DNA of 64,000 nucleotides, taken from Microbacterium sp. (lineage in GTDB: Bacteria > Actinomycetota > Actinomycetes > Actinomycetales > Microbacteriaceae). Position 1 is the first letter of the stretch. Every line of letters starts with the position of its first letter. The notes beneath the pieces were generated by a model. It searched no databases, was not told the origin of the DNA, and saw only the letters and a list, made by a program, of their open reading frames with translations. A program made the translations under genes and the position numbers. This document shows, piece after piece, positions 1-8,774 of the stretch. The stretch covers positions 361,382 through 425,381 of the forward strand of contig JAEKKN010000017.1 of the NCBI GenBank assembly GCA_019510305.1. The letters run 5' to 3'.

Positions 1-1149
1 GGCACATCGCACGACGGGATCGACGCGGCAGTCGTCGACTTCATCGAAGAAGACGGACAGCTCACCGGCGCGGTGCTCGCCGCGACCAGCGTGCCCTACG
101 CCCCCGAGCTGCGGGCGCGACTGATCGCCGCGCTCCCACCTGCGCAGACCACGCTCGCCGAGGTGTGCGAGCTCGACACGCTCATCGGCCGGGCGTTCGC
201 CGAGGTCGCAGCAGACGTGGCGGCGCAGGCCGGCGGCGTGGATGCGGTGTGCTCGCACGGCCAGACCGTCTATCACTGGGTCGACGGCGCGCACGCACTC
301 GGAACCCTGCAGATCGGCCAGCCGGCGTGGATCGCCGAACGGGTCGGCGCGCCGGTCGTCTCAGACATCCGCATCCGCGACATCACGGCGGGCGGCCACG
401 GCGCGCCGCTCGTGTCGTTCCTCGACGAGCTGCTGCTGCGCTCCCATGCGGGCACCGCGGCGGCCCTCAACCTCGGCGGCATCTCGAACATGACGGTGGT
501 CGGGCCCGGCGGCCTCATCGCCTACGACATCGGCCCCGCCAACGCGCTGGTCGACGCCGTGATCGTCGAGCACGAGCTCAACCCGCTCGGCTATGACGAC
601 GACGCCGGCATCGCCCGCACGGGGGCGGTCGACGAGCCTCTGCTCGAGACTCTCCTCGCCGACCCGTACTACGCGCTCACCCCGCCGAAGAGCACGGGCA
701 AGGAGCACTTCCACCTGGGCTACGTGCACGAGCACCTCGCCGCACAGGGACGGGAGATCCCGGTCGCAGATCTCGTGCGCACGCTGACCGAGCTGACGGT
801 GCGCACCGTCGCCCGTGACGTGCGCGCAGCCGGCATCGGCTTCCTCGCGATCTCCGGGGGCGGATGCCGCAACCCCCTCATCCTCGACGGTCTTCGAGCG
901 GCGCTCCCCGAGACCGAGGTCGTTCTGGCCGACGAGCTGGGCGCGCCCGCCGACAGCAAGGAGGCGATCCTGCTCGCGCTGATCGGCTGGTGCACGCTGC
1001 ACGGAGTGCCGGCGATCGTCCCCGGGGGCACGGGAGCACGCGAGCCGCGCATCCTCGGCACCATCACGCCGGGCGTCGGGCCCCTTGTGCTGCCGGCGCC
1101 CCTGGGCGGCATCGCGGCTCTGACCCTGACGGCGGCATCGGCATCATGA
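1..1149 (+). CDS. anmK: Anhydro-N-acetylmuramic acid kinase, 5' end cut by window edge
   Basis: Phosphorylates and opens 1,6-anhydro-MurNAc released from recycled peptidoglycan, giving MurNAc-6-phosphate in the cytoplasm. The reading frame is open from base 1 and begins inside the conserved phosphate-binding motif (GTSHDGIDAA), so only about ten N-terminal residues lie outside the window; 382 residues are visible, close to full length for the family. Further family marks are the LNLGGISNMT segment near residue 155, the DIGPAN segment, and ISGGGCRNP near residue 285. The stop overlaps the next start by ATGA, so it is the visible head of a five-gene operon. The neighbours (dipeptide epimerase, peptide-ABC ATPase) fit muropeptide recycling. 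The family call is secure. Confidence 0.95.
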   Translation, partial: GTSHDGIDAAVVDFIEEDGQLTGAVLAATSVPYAPELRARLIAALPPAQTTLAEVCELDTLIGRAFAEVAADVAAQAGGVDAVCSHGQTVYHWVDGAHALGTLQIGQPAWIAERVGAPVVSDIRIRDITAGGHGAPLVSFLDELLLRSHAGTAAALNLGGISNMTVVGPGGLIAYDIGPANALVDAVIVEHELNPLGYDDDAGIARTGAVDEPLLETLLADPYYALTPPKSTGKEHFHLGYVHEHLAAQGREIPVADLVRTLTELTVRTVARDVRAAGIGFLAISGGGCRNPLILDGLRAALPETEVVLADELGAPADSKEAILLALIGWCTLHGVPAIVPGGTGAREPRILGTITPGVGPLVLPAPLGGIAALTLTAASAS

Positions 1150-1634
1150 CCATCGAGGTGCGCCGCGCGACCCCGGACGACCTGTCCGGGGTGCTCGGCG
1201 TGTTCCTCGGATGCTGGCGCGAGAGCTATCGTGGCATCCTCCCGGATGCGGCGATCGAGGCGATGACCGACGAGCGTGCGCGGGCGCTGTGGGCGAGAGT
1301 GCTCGCGGACGACGAGGGCGAGGTGCACGTCGCGGAGCGCGAAGGGACGATTCTGGGGCTCACCCGCTTCGCCTGCACGGCGGACCGGGGCGCCGTGCAC
1401 TCGCTGTACGTGTCGCCGCAGGCGCACGGCGGCGGTGTCGGCCGTCTGCTGCTGACTTCTGCTGTCGAGGCCCTGGTGGCCGCCGGTGCACGGTCTGCCG
1501 TGCTGTGGGTGTTCGCGGCCAACGCTCCTTCGATCGGGTTCTACGAGGCGCAGGGGTGGAGTGCCGACGGCGCCACCAGAACGCAGCCCGAGTTCGGGGA
1601 GCCGGAGCAGCGGATGCGCAGGGAGCTGCCATGA
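1146..1634 (+). CDS. GNAT family N-acetyltransferase
   Basis: A 162-residue protein of GNAT length. The acetyl-CoA binding motif is visible as LYVSPQAHGGGVGRLL near residues 84-99, followed by the C-terminal FYEAQGW motif typical of RimI-like acetyltransferases. The ATG overlaps the anmK stop (ATGA) and its own stop overlaps the next start, so it is translationally coupled inside the putative cell-wall salvage operon. The substrate cannot be read from sequence. An amino sugar, an amino acid or a muropeptide is possible given the context, but that is inference only. Confidence 0.85.
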   Translation: MTIEVRRATPDDLSGVLGVFLGCWRESYRGILPDAAIEAMTDERARALWARVLADDEGEVHVAEREGTILGLTRFACTADRGAVHSLYVSPQAHGGGVGRLLLTSAVEALVAAGARSAVLWVFAANAPSIGFYEAQGWSADGATRTQPEFGEPEQRMRRELP

Positions 1635-2773
1635 GCGTGGTCGACCGTCTGCGCGTGCTGCGCGTGTCGTCTCCGCTCGTGCGCCCGTTCGTGACAAACG
1701 TGCGCCGCGTCGACGCGCTCGACGTCGTCCTGATCGAGGCGACCGATTCCGACGGGCGCCGCGGGTGGGGAGAGGCAGCGATCAGCTGGCGGGTCACAGG
1801 GGAGAGCCCCGAGAGCGTCGCGGCTGTCGTGGCCGGTCCGTTCGCCGATGTCGTGCTCGGCGCCGGCGTAGAAGATGCCGACCGTCGTCTCGCCGGGGCG
1901 GCGTGGGGGAACGCGGCGGCTCGCAGCGCGATGGAATGCGCGCTCGTGGACCTCGCGGCGCAGGCGCGAGGGATCCCGCTGTCCGTCGCGCTGGCCGAGG
2001 ACGCGTACCGTGCCCCGTCATCCGCGCCGCCCATCCGCATCCGGACCGACATGACGCTGTCTGCCGGCCTGCCCGACGATCTCGCCGTGCAGGCGGCAGC
2101 GCACGTCGCAGCCGGATTCCGCTGCCTCAAGACGAAGGTCTCGGCCGACACCGACGCGCTCGCAGGACTTCGCGCGGTCCGCGCCGCGGTGGGCGAGGGG
2201 ATCGCGCTGCGCGTCGACGCGAATCAGGCGTGGGATGCGGCGACGGCGATCGCCGTCATCCGCTCTTGCGAGGACGCCGGCCTCGGGCTCGATCTCGTCG
2301 AGCAGCCGGTGCCGGCCGGCGACCTCGACGGTCTCGCTCGTGTCGTCGCGGCCGTCGAGACACCGATCATGGCCGACGAATCCGTGCGGACCGCGGCCGA
2401 TGTGCGCGCCATCGCCGAACGGGGTGCGGCACACATCGTCAACATCAAGTTCGCCAAGACCGGTGGCCCAGCAGAGGCGAGACGCGCGGCGCTCACTGCA
2501 CGCGAGCACGGACTCGACGTCGTCTTCGGCTGCATGATGGAGTCCGCCGTGGGCGTGACCGCGGCAGTTCACCTCGCGGCCGCGCTCTCGCCCGAAGGGA
2601 TCCACGATCTCGACGCCGCGCTCTGGCTGCGGCGCTCTCCGGTCGTCGGCGGCATCCGCTCCGCCGCAGATCAGCTCGTGCTCGGCGACGTCGTGGGGAT
2701 CGGCGTCGCCGGGCTCGACTCCGACGTCGACGCCGATGTGCTCGTCGACATCCGCGCGGGGGTGCGCGTATGA
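1631..2773 (+). CDS. Dipeptide epimerase (L-Ala-D/L-Glu epimerase-like, enolase superfamily)
   Basis: A 380-residue member of the mandelate racemase/muconate-lactonizing subgroup. Catalytic KxK is at K167-T-K169 and the second-face lysine is K273 (NIKFAKTGG). Metal ligands are D196 (DANQAWD), E224 (VEQP) and D249 (ADES). A DLD motif near the C-terminus (HDLDAALWL) matches the substrate-recognising DxD of Ala-Glu dipeptide epimerases. These enzymes convert L-Ala-D-Glu from murein peptides to L-Ala-L-Glu so peptidases can degrade it. The start overlaps the GNAT stop (ATGA). Position between anmK and a peptide importer ATPase supports the murein role; specificity for other dipeptides cannot be excluded. 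Confidence 0.88.
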   Translation: MSVVDRLRVLRVSSPLVRPFVTNVRRVDALDVVLIEATDSDGRRGWGEAAISWRVTGESPESVAAVVAGPFADVVLGAGVEDADRRLAGAAWGNAAARSAMECALVDLAAQARGIPLSVALAEDAYRAPSSAPPIRIRTDMTLSAGLPDDLAVQAAAHVAAGFRCLKTKVSADTDALAGLRAVRAAVGEGIALRVDANQAWDAATAIAVIRSCEDAGLGLDLVEQPVPAGDLDGLARVVAAVETPIMADESVRTAADVRAIAERGAAHIVNIKFAKTGGPAEARRAALTAREHGLDVVFGCMMESAVGVTAAVHLAAALSPEGIHDLDAALWLRRSPVVGGIRSAADQLVLGDVVGIGVAGLDSDVDADVLVDIRAGVRV

Positions 2774-3858
2774 GCGCCGCAGATGCCGTCGAGGTCGTTC
2801 TCGCACACCCGTCGGCTCCCCTCGGCGCAGTCGCCGGGATCGCCTCCGCGCACGAGAACTCCGTGTCAGCGGGCGGATCGGCCTCGCTCGACGGCAGGGC
2901 TGTGACGACCGAGACGGCGTTCGACCTGGCCTCGGTGACCAAGGTCGCGGCGACGACGACGATGATCCTGCGCCTCGTCGCCCAGGGCGCCCTCGCCCTC
3001 GATGACACCGTGGCGCGTGTCCTGCCCGGCACGTCGTGCGCGCCCGAGACCACGATGCGCGACCTCCTGCAGCACCGGGCCGGGCTGTGGGAATGGCAGC
3101 CGCTCTATCTGTTCGACGATGCTGCGTCTTCGACGATCGACGCGCTCCCTCTGAGATACCCGCCTGGGCACGAGCGCCACTACTCCGACCTCGGCTTCAT
3201 GCTGCTGGGCCGCATCATCGCCCGGGTCGTGGGCACCTCGCTCGACGCCGCCTTCGAGTCGCTGGTCGCGAAGCCCCTGGGCCTCAGCCGCACGGGCTTC
3301 GGGCGTGCGGTCGGACCCGTCGCAGCCAGCGCCCTCGGGGACGCCGCGGAACGCCGGATGGTCGAGACCGGGAAGCCCTATCCGGTGCTGACGCCGCGCC
3401 GCGACTTCCCCTGGCGCGAGCATGAGATCGTCGGCGACGTCGATGACGGCAACTGCGCACACGCGTTCGACGGCGTCGCCGGCCACGCCGGGCTGTTCTC
3501 GACCGTCGGCGACCTGCTCGCGCTGGGCTCCGCCCTCGCTCGTCCGCACGAGCATCCGGAGCTCTGGTCGGTCGAGTCCATTGCGGAGTTCTTCCGTGAC
3601 GGCCCCGACCCCGGGCAGGCACTGGGCTGGCGCAGCGACCGCGTGCACATCGACGGTCGGCCAGAGCGGATGCTGTGGCATCCGGGCTTCACGGGGTGCG
3701 CCTTCGGCGTCATCCCCGGCGCCGGCGCGTCGATCGTGCTGCTCACCAACCGCCTCTTCGCCGCCGACCCCGTGACGACCGAGGTCCTGTGGCGTGCGGC
3801 CCTCCCTGAGATCCTCGGCCCGCAGGGCCGCCCCGACGAAGGAACGAGAACACCATGA
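2770..3858 (+). CDS. Serine hydrolase of the beta-lactamase/class C-like family
   Basis: A 362-residue penicillin-binding-protein-like hydrolase. The nucleophile motif SxxK is S55-V-T-K58, and the second motif is Y138-S-D140 in place of the usual YxN. A C-terminal HPGFTG segment stands where the third motif falls. No signal peptide is seen, so the protein is probably cytoplasmic, which suits a peptidase or esterase acting on imported muropeptides rather than an antibiotic-resistance enzyme. ATGA overlaps on both sides place it inside the salvage operon. The fold is clear; the substrate is inferred. Confidence 0.85.
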   Translation: MSAADAVEVVLAHPSAPLGAVAGIASAHENSVSAGGSASLDGRAVTTETAFDLASVTKVAATTTMILRLVAQGALALDDTVARVLPGTSCAPETTMRDLLQHRAGLWEWQPLYLFDDAASSTIDALPLRYPPGHERHYSDLGFMLLGRIIARVVGTSLDAAFESLVAKPLGLSRTGFGRAVGPVAASALGDAAERRMVETGKPYPVLTPRRDFPWREHEIVGDVDDGNCAHAFDGVAGHAGLFSTVGDLLALGSALARPHEHPELWSVESIAEFFRDGPDPGQALGWRSDRVHIDGRPERMLWHPGFTGCAFGVIPGAGASIVLLTNRLFAADPVTTEVLWRAALPEILGPQGRPDEGTRTP

Positions 3859-5480
3859 CCACCGATCCCGTCCTGAGCATCAGCGGCCTCGCCGTCGCCT
3901 TCCGCACCGGCGGAGAGCTCGTCACCGCGATCAGCGACATCAGCATCGACGTCGCCGCGGGTGAGACGGTCGCGATCGTCGGCGAATCCGGATCCGGCAA
4001 GTCGACCACCGCAGCCGCGGTCAACCGACTGCTGCCGGAGAACGGCGTGATCACGGCGGGTCGCATCCGCTTCGACGGTCGCGAGCTCACTGAGCTCGGC
4101 GAGAACGCGATGGTGTCCCTGCGCGGTGCGGGGATCGGCCTCGTCCCGCAGGATCCGATGTCGAACCTGAACCCGCTGATGCGCGTCGGGGCGCAGATCG
4201 GCGAGGCTCTCGAGGTGCACGGGCACACCTCTGGGGCAAAGACGGCGGAGCGGGTCGTCGAGCTGCTCGAGATGGTGGGCATCTCCGACGCCGCGAACCG
4301 TGCCCGCCAGTACCCGCACGAGTTCTCCGGAGGCATGCGTCAGCGCGTGCTGATCGCGATGGGCCTCGCCTGCCGCCCGAAGCTCCTGATCGCCGACGAG
4401 CCCACCTCCGCCCTCGACGTCACAGTGCAGCGTCGGATCCTCGACCAACTCGACGAGCTGACCGGCGAACTCGGCACCGCTGTGTTCCTGATCACCCACG
4501 ATCTCGCGCTCGCCGCGGAACGCGCCGACCGGATCGTCGTGATGTTCCGCGGCAGGATCGTAGAGGAGGGGACCTCGGAGGAGGTGCTCGGCAATCCCCG
4601 GCACGAGTACACGAAGCAGCTCATCGCCGCAGCTCCCAGCCTCGCGTCGCGACGCGATCAGCGCGACCGACCGGAGCGCCACGACGCGACGCCGTTCGTC
4701 GAGGTGCGGGATCTGCGCAAGGAGTTCGCGCTGCGGTCGCCCAAGGCGGGAGAGCCCCAGACGTTCACCGCGGTCGACGGGGTGAGCTTCACGATCGCGC
4801 GCGGCACGACCGTCTCGATCGTCGGGGAGTCGGGGTCAGGCAAGTCCACCACGGCGAACATGGTGCTCGGTCTCGAGGATGCCACTTCGGGGTCGATCCT
4901 GTTCGACGGCGTCGACCTCACCGGCCTTCGCCGTCGGGAGCTGTTCGCCCTGCGCCGCAGAGTGCAGCCCGTGTTCCAGAACCCGTACGCATCGCTCGAC
5001 CCGCGCTACACCGTCGCGGAGTCTATCGCCGAGCCCTTGCGGGTGCACCGCGTCGGCACGGCGGAGAGCAGGCGCGCACGCGTGCGTGAGCTCCTCGAAC
5101 AGGTCGCACTGCCCGCCGCGATGGGCGAGCGGTTGCCGCACGAGCTGTCTGGCGGTCAGCGTCAGCGGGTCGCGATCGCTCGGGCCCTCGCGCTGGAGCC
5201 GGAGCTGGTCGTGCTCGACGAGGCCGTCTCAGCGCTGGACGTGCTGGTGCAGGCGCAGATTCTCGAGCTCCTGGGCGAGCTGCAGTCGCGTCTCGGGCTC
5301 AGCTATCTGTTCATCAGCCACGACCTCGCGGTCGTGCGGATGATCTCCGACGAGGTGCACGTGATGCAGCGCGGAGTCATCGTCGAGAGCGGCACGCCGG
5401 AGCGGCTCTTCGACGACCCGCAGCACCCCTACACGCGCGAGCTGCTCGCCGCGATCCCGGGGGCGTCGCTGGCGTCATGA
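3855..5480 (+). CDS. Fused oligopeptide/dipeptide ABC transporter ATPase (DppD-DppF type)
   Basis: 541 residues with two complete nucleotide-binding domains. Walker A GESGSGKST is at about 43-51 and again at 324-332; ABC signatures SGGMRQ near 157 and SGGQRQ near 431. Each half ends with the extra C-terminal segment of the Opp/Dpp family (for example HEYTKQLIAAAPS, HPYTRELLAAIPG). It powers uptake of peptides by a partner binding protein and two permeases that are not in the window and probably lie upstream of base 1. Last gene of the salvage operon, it stops two bases before the convergent minus-strand gene. Confidence 0.93.
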   Translation: MTTDPVLSISGLAVAFRTGGELVTAISDISIDVAAGETVAIVGESGSGKSTTAAAVNRLLPENGVITAGRIRFDGRELTELGENAMVSLRGAGIGLVPQDPMSNLNPLMRVGAQIGEALEVHGHTSGAKTAERVVELLEMVGISDAANRARQYPHEFSGGMRQRVLIAMGLACRPKLLIADEPTSALDVTVQRRILDQLDELTGELGTAVFLITHDLALAAERADRIVVMFRGRIVEEGTSEEVLGNPRHEYTKQLIAAAPSLASRRDQRDRPERHDATPFVEVRDLRKEFALRSPKAGEPQTFTAVDGVSFTIARGTTVSIVGESGSGKSTTANMVLGLEDATSGSILFDGVDLTGLRRRELFALRRRVQPVFQNPYASLDPRYTVAESIAEPLRVHRVGTAESRRARVRELLEQVALPAAMGERLPHELSGGQRQRVAIARALALEPELVVLDEAVSALDVLVQAQILELLGELQSRLGLSYLFISHDLAVVRMISDEVHVMQRGVIVESGTPERLFDDPQHPYTRELLAAIPGASLAS

Positions 5481-5482
5481 CC

Positions 5483-5653
5483 TCAGGGGCGTCGGTCGTC
5501 GTCGTCCCAGGGGCCTTCCCACCAGCCGGCGCGACCGTCGGACTCGTCTCCGCGGCCGCGACGGCGTGAGCCCACGAATCGCGCGATCATCACGATGAGC
5601 GAGGTCACGAGGCTCAGGGTGACGACGAGGAACAGCAGGTCGTTCTGGCTCAT
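5483..5653 (-). CDS. Small single-pass membrane protein, 56 aa
   Basis: A 56-residue protein with one hydrophobic helix near the N-terminus (about residues 5-27), a short basic stretch (SRRRGRG) and an acidic tail ending in DDDDRRP. The ATG overlaps the stop of the upstream YdeI-like gene (ATGA), so the two are probably co-translated. The charge pattern suggests an inner-membrane protein with a cytoplasmic tail. I do not recognise a family. It is convergent with the ABC ATPase gene with almost no gap. Confidence 0.7.
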   Translation of the reverse strand: MSQNDLLFLVVTLSLVTSLIVMIARFVGSRRRGRGDESDGRAGWWEGPWDDDDRRP

Positions 5654-6219
5654 GGCCGCGTGCCTTCTGCGGCATCCGCCACGATCTTCGCGATGCGCGC
5701 CGCGCGGGTCTCCGCCCGCTTGGCCATGGCGATGTGCGTGAGGCCGAGCTTCTTGACCGACTTCGGGAAGGCGTCCCAGTTCGTGCGCGCCGCGGGCAGG
5801 GCGTCGAGCGCCTGCGCGAACTCGGGCGGCTCGATCCCGGCCTCCGGGCCGTCGAGCACCTCCCAGGCTCCGTTGGCCTTGGCGACGTCGAGCGCACGGA
5901 TGCCGGCCGGCGCCAGCAGCCCCGCGGCCTCGAGCTCGGCGATGCGCGCCTTGTTGGTCGCGGCCCAGCCGCTCGACGGGCGCCGAGGAGAGAACCACTG
6001 CCCGACCGTCTGATCGTCGAAGGTGCGCACAGGGCCGTCGATCCAGCCGAAGCAGAGCGCCTGGCGCACGGCGTCTTCATAGCCGACGCCGACGTTCGTG
6101 TTGCCGCGCACGCTCAGCAGCCACACACCCGCGGTGCGTGCGTGGTTCTCGTCGAGCCAGGCGCGCCAGGCCGCGGCATCCGCTGCCCGCACCCGCTCAC
6201 CTTCATCGAGAATGCCCAC
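5650..6219 (-). CDS. YdeI/OmpD-associated (bacteriocin-protection) family protein
   Basis: A 189-residue protein matching the YdeI family by its N-terminal W-x-WLDENH region, the CFGWIDGPVRTFDD motif (about residues 56-70), the FSPRRPSSGWA motif, and a C-terminal lysine/alanine-rich helix (KRAETRAARIAKIVADA). E. coli YdeI has been linked to peptide resistance, but the biochemical role is unknown. The ATG lies four bases after the stop of the HAD phosphatase gene, implying co-transcription. Length is normal for the family. Confidence 0.82.
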   Translation of the reverse strand: MGILDEGERVRAADAAAWRAWLDENHARTAGVWLLSVRGNTNVGVGYEDAVRQALCFGWIDGPVRTFDDQTVGQWFSPRRPSSGWAATNKARIAELEAAGLLAPAGIRALDVAKANGAWEVLDGPEAGIEPPEFAQALDALPAARTNWDAFPKSVKKLGLTHIAMAKRAETRAARIAKIVADAAEGTRP

Positions 6220-6222
6220 TCG

Positions 6223-7035
6223 TCACTTCTTCGTCTTGACCGTCGGGATGGTCTCGGTGATGCGGGGAAGCAGATCGGCGACCGACTGCACGATCTCGTC
6301 GGGGCGGAACGGGTACTTCTCGATCTCGGCCTGATCGCTGATGCCCGTGAGTACGAGCACCGTGTGCAGGCCCGCTTCGATTCCGGCGACGACATCGGTG
6401 TCCATGCGGTCGCCGATCATGCCGGTGCGCTTGGAGTGCGCGCCGATCTTGTTCAGGGCCGAGCGGAACATCATCGGGTTGGGCTTGCCGACGACGTACG
6501 GCTCCTTGCCGGTGGCCTTCGTGATGAGCGCGGCGATCGCGCCGGTCGCGGGGAGCGGTCCGTCGGCGCTCGGGCCGGTGGCGTCGGGGTTCGTGACGAT
6601 GAAACGCGCGCCGTCGTTGATGAGCCTGATCGCCTTGGTGATCGCCTCGAACGAGTAGTTGCGCGTCTCGCCGACGACCACGAAGTCAGGGTTCGTCTCG
6701 GTCATGATGAACCCGGCGTCGTGCAGGGCGGTGAGGATTCCGGCCTCGCCGATCACGAACGCCGAGCCGCCGGGCAGCTGCTGCTTCAGGAAGTCGGCGG
6801 TCGCGAGCGCCGAGGTCCAGATGCGGTCCTCCGGCACGTGCAGTCCGCTCGTCCGCAGGCGCGCGGAGAGGTCGCGGGCGGTGAAGATCGAGTTGTTCGT
6901 GAGCACCAGGTAGGGGATGCCGGAGCTCTCCCAGCCGGCGAGCAGTTCGGACGCCCCGGGGATGGCGTCGTTCTCATGGACGAGCACGCCGTCCATGTCG
7001 GTGAGCCAGCATTCGATGTCGTCGCGTTGTGCCAT
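6223..7035 (-). CDS. HAD-IIA family phosphatase, NagD-like
   Basis: 270 residues. The HAD nucleophile motif is at the N-terminus (CWLTDMDGVLV), where the second Asp serves as acid/base. Motif II falls in YLVLTNNS, and the C-terminal GKPNPMMF and GDRMDTDVV motifs supply the catalytic Lys and acidic residues. This is the p-nitrophenyl-phosphatase/NagD layout with a C2 cap. Substrates are probably nucleotides or sugar phosphates. A longer GTG start at 7041 is open, but ATG 7035 is preferred because TAGGCT lies exactly six bases upstream (complement of 7042-7047), the arrangement seen throughout the window. Confidence 0.88.
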   Translation of the reverse strand: MAQRDDIECWLTDMDGVLVHENDAIPGASELLAGWESSGIPYLVLTNNSIFTARDLSARLRTSGLHVPEDRIWTSALATADFLKQQLPGGSAFVIGEAGILTALHDAGFIMTETNPDFVVVGETRNYSFEAITKAIRLINDGARFIVTNPDATGPSADGPLPATGAIAALITKATGKEPYVVGKPNPMMFRSALNKIGAHSKRTGMIGDRMDTDVVAGIEAGLHTVLVLTGISDQAEIEKYPFRPDEIVQSVADLLPRITETIPTVKTKK

Positions 7036-7075
7036 GTGCACAGCCTAGAGGGCGAGGATGACGCGGAGCAGGCCG

Positions 7076-7705
7076 TCAGGCGCTGAGCCAGATCACCTCG
7101 GCGGCGTCGCCCACCGCGACGGGCGCCCCGTCGACCACGATCCCGTCGGCGGTCACCGTCACCTCGGCGCCCACCGCGACCCCCGCCGCCTCGATCACCC
7201 GCAGGACCTCGGGGTCCTGATCGCTCACCCGGAGCACGCGGCCGACGTGACCTACGGCGGCCTCGGCGAGCAGCACGAAGGGCTCGCGATCGACCTGGCC
7301 CGCGGAATCCGGAATCGCGTCCCCATGCGGGTCGAAACGCGGCCGACCGAGCCGGGCGTCGATGCCTTCGAGCAGTCGGTCGCTGATCGTGTGCTCGAGC
7401 ACCTCGGCCTCGTCGTGGACCTCGTCCCAGCCGTAGTCGAACTCGCGCACGAGCCAGGTCTCGATCAGTCGATGCCGGCGGATGATCGCGAGAGCGCGCT
7501 CGGCGCCGGCATCCGTCAATCGCACCGCCCCGTACGGGACGTGCGAGACCAATCCTGCTGCGGCGAGCTTCTTGACCATCTCTGTCACGCTCGACGGCGC
7601 GATGCCGAGCTTCGCGGCGAGCACCGAGGGGGTGATCGGCGCGTCCTGCCACTCGGTGTGGGCGTAGACGGTCTTGAGGTAGTCGTCAGCTGCGGGGGAT
7701 GCCAC
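7076..7705 (-). CDS. mntR: DtxR-family metal-dependent repressor, MntR-like
   Basis: A 209-residue three-domain DtxR-family regulator: N-terminal winged helix (residues 1-70), metal-binding/dimerisation domain (GWDEVHDEAEVLEH) and a C-terminal SH3-like domain from about residue 145. At the position of the iron sensors' Cys (DEAC-x-x-EH) it has Glu, as in manganese-sensing MntR. D8 is present, but the position matching MntR E11 is Lys. The NRAMP gene close by carries two DtxR-like palindromes, making it the likely target. GTG start with TAGGCT six bases upstream (7712-7717) suggests leaderless expression. Iron specificity remains possible. Confidence 0.85.
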   Translation of the reverse strand: MASPAADDYLKTVYAHTEWQDAPITPSVLAAKLGIAPSSVTEMVKKLAAAGLVSHVPYGAVRLTDAGAERALAIIRRHRLIETWLVREFDYGWDEVHDEAEVLEHTISDRLLEGIDARLGRPRFDPHGDAIPDSAGQVDREPFVLLAEAAVGHVGRVLRVSDQDPEVLRVIEAAGVAVGAEVTVTADGIVVDGAPVAVGDAAEVIWLSA

Positions 7706-7714
7706 GGGTCCAGC

Positions 7715-8008
7715 CTAGGGATTCGCGACATCGACGAGGAGGCCGAAGGCGACTTGGCCGGCGAAGAACACGACGAGGAAGCCGAGCAGCGCCGCCGCGA
7801 GCGACAGTCGCCCGTCGAAGCCCTCGATCTGGGCGATGCCGATCTTCCTGGCGCGGAACGCGAGCACGAGAGTCGCGATGCCGAGGGCGAGCTGCACCCA
7901 CGGACCGCCCACCGGGAGCACGTTCGGGAACGCGACCAGCAGGCCGCCGATCAGCCCGGTCGCGAGTCCGATCCACGTGAGAAGGCGGACGACGGATGCT
8001 GCGGGCAT
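7715..8008 (-). CDS. Small three-helix membrane protein, unknown function
   Basis: 97 residues, mostly hydrophobic, with three likely membrane helices (about residues 6-27, 36-50 and 68-90) separated by short loops. ATG with TACGCT seven bases upstream (8016-8021 on the complement). It lies nine bases upstream of mntR on the same strand, so a shared transcript is possible, though mntR also has its own -10-like hexamer. I do not recognise a family. Confidence 0.7.
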   Translation of the reverse strand: MPAASVVRLLTWIGLATGLIGGLLVAFPNVLPVGGPWVQLALGIATLVLAFRARKIGIAQIEGFDGRLSLAAALLGFLVVFFAGQVAFGLLVDVANP

Positions 8009-8078
8009 GTGATTCAGCGTATCCTCTCTCGGATCCGAGCCCTCGCGGCCTCCGGAATGAGCAGGGCGGTTTGCGCGG

Positions 8079-8714
8079 TCAGAAGTGCATCTGCTTCAGA
8101 GTGCCGTACTTGATGAGGAGCTCCTCGAGCGCGGGGTGCCCGTCGGGGTGGTCGAAACGGATGGTCTTCCCGGTGCCGTCGCCGAGGACGATGTCCGAGC
8201 CGTTGGAGAAGAGCAGCGCAGACCATTGTGCCGACCACACGACCGCATTGCGATCGTCGGATGCCGTCACGCCGCCCTCGTCGAGTTCGACGGTCGTGAT
8301 TCTGTCGGTGCCCTTCACCGGGAAGACGGCAGGGAACTCGGTGTTCTCCCACTCGCGGAAGTACGCCGTCAGCCCGATGCGGGCCTGCGGCCAGCCGGCG
8401 CGCAGACTCCGGCCGATACGCGAGACATGCACCTCGCGCTCGGCCCATGCGCCCTCGGCATCCACGAGATTCAGCACGAGACTGCCGCCGATCGGGTACG
8501 TCTCCCGGAACAGCTCTTCCTGACGCCTGTCGGAGGCATCGAGGTCGCTGCTGGCGAGGAAGGGCTGTTCGCCGACGGCCTGCTGCCGGACGGTGAAGGT
8601 CCGCTGTGTCGCGGCCTTCTTGCGGCGTGAGCTCAGTACGCCGAAGAAGACGATGCCGATGAGCACGAGCACGCCGGCACCGAGAAAGATCAGGATTCCC
8701 AGGTCATCATCCAC
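8079..8714 (-). CDS. Single-pass membrane protein of unknown function, 211 aa
   Basis: Starts with a short acidic stretch (DDD), one membrane helix (residues 5-27) and a basic stop-transfer run (SSRRKKA), followed by about 180 soluble residues rich in beta-type sequence. The GTG at 8714 is preferred over a TTG 36 bases upstream because TATTCT lies exactly six bases before it (complement of 8721-8726). The soluble part is probably cytoplasmic by the positive-inside rule. No motif identifies the function. The mntH gene ends 60 bases upstream. Confidence 0.7.
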   Translation of the reverse strand: MDDDLGILIFLGAGVLVLIGIVFFGVLSSRRKKAATQRTFTVRQQAVGEQPFLASSDLDASDRRQEELFRETYPIGGSLVLNLVDAEGAWAEREVHVSRIGRSLRAGWPQARIGLTAYFREWENTEFPAVFPVKGTDRITTVELDEGGVTASDDRNAVVWSAQWSALLFSNGSDIVLGDGTGKTIRFDHPDGHPALEELLIKYGTLKQMHF

Positions 8715-8774
8715 AGACGAAGAATAGCGGAGCACTGAATAGGCGTTCAATCAATGTCCGACGACACCGTCGGA

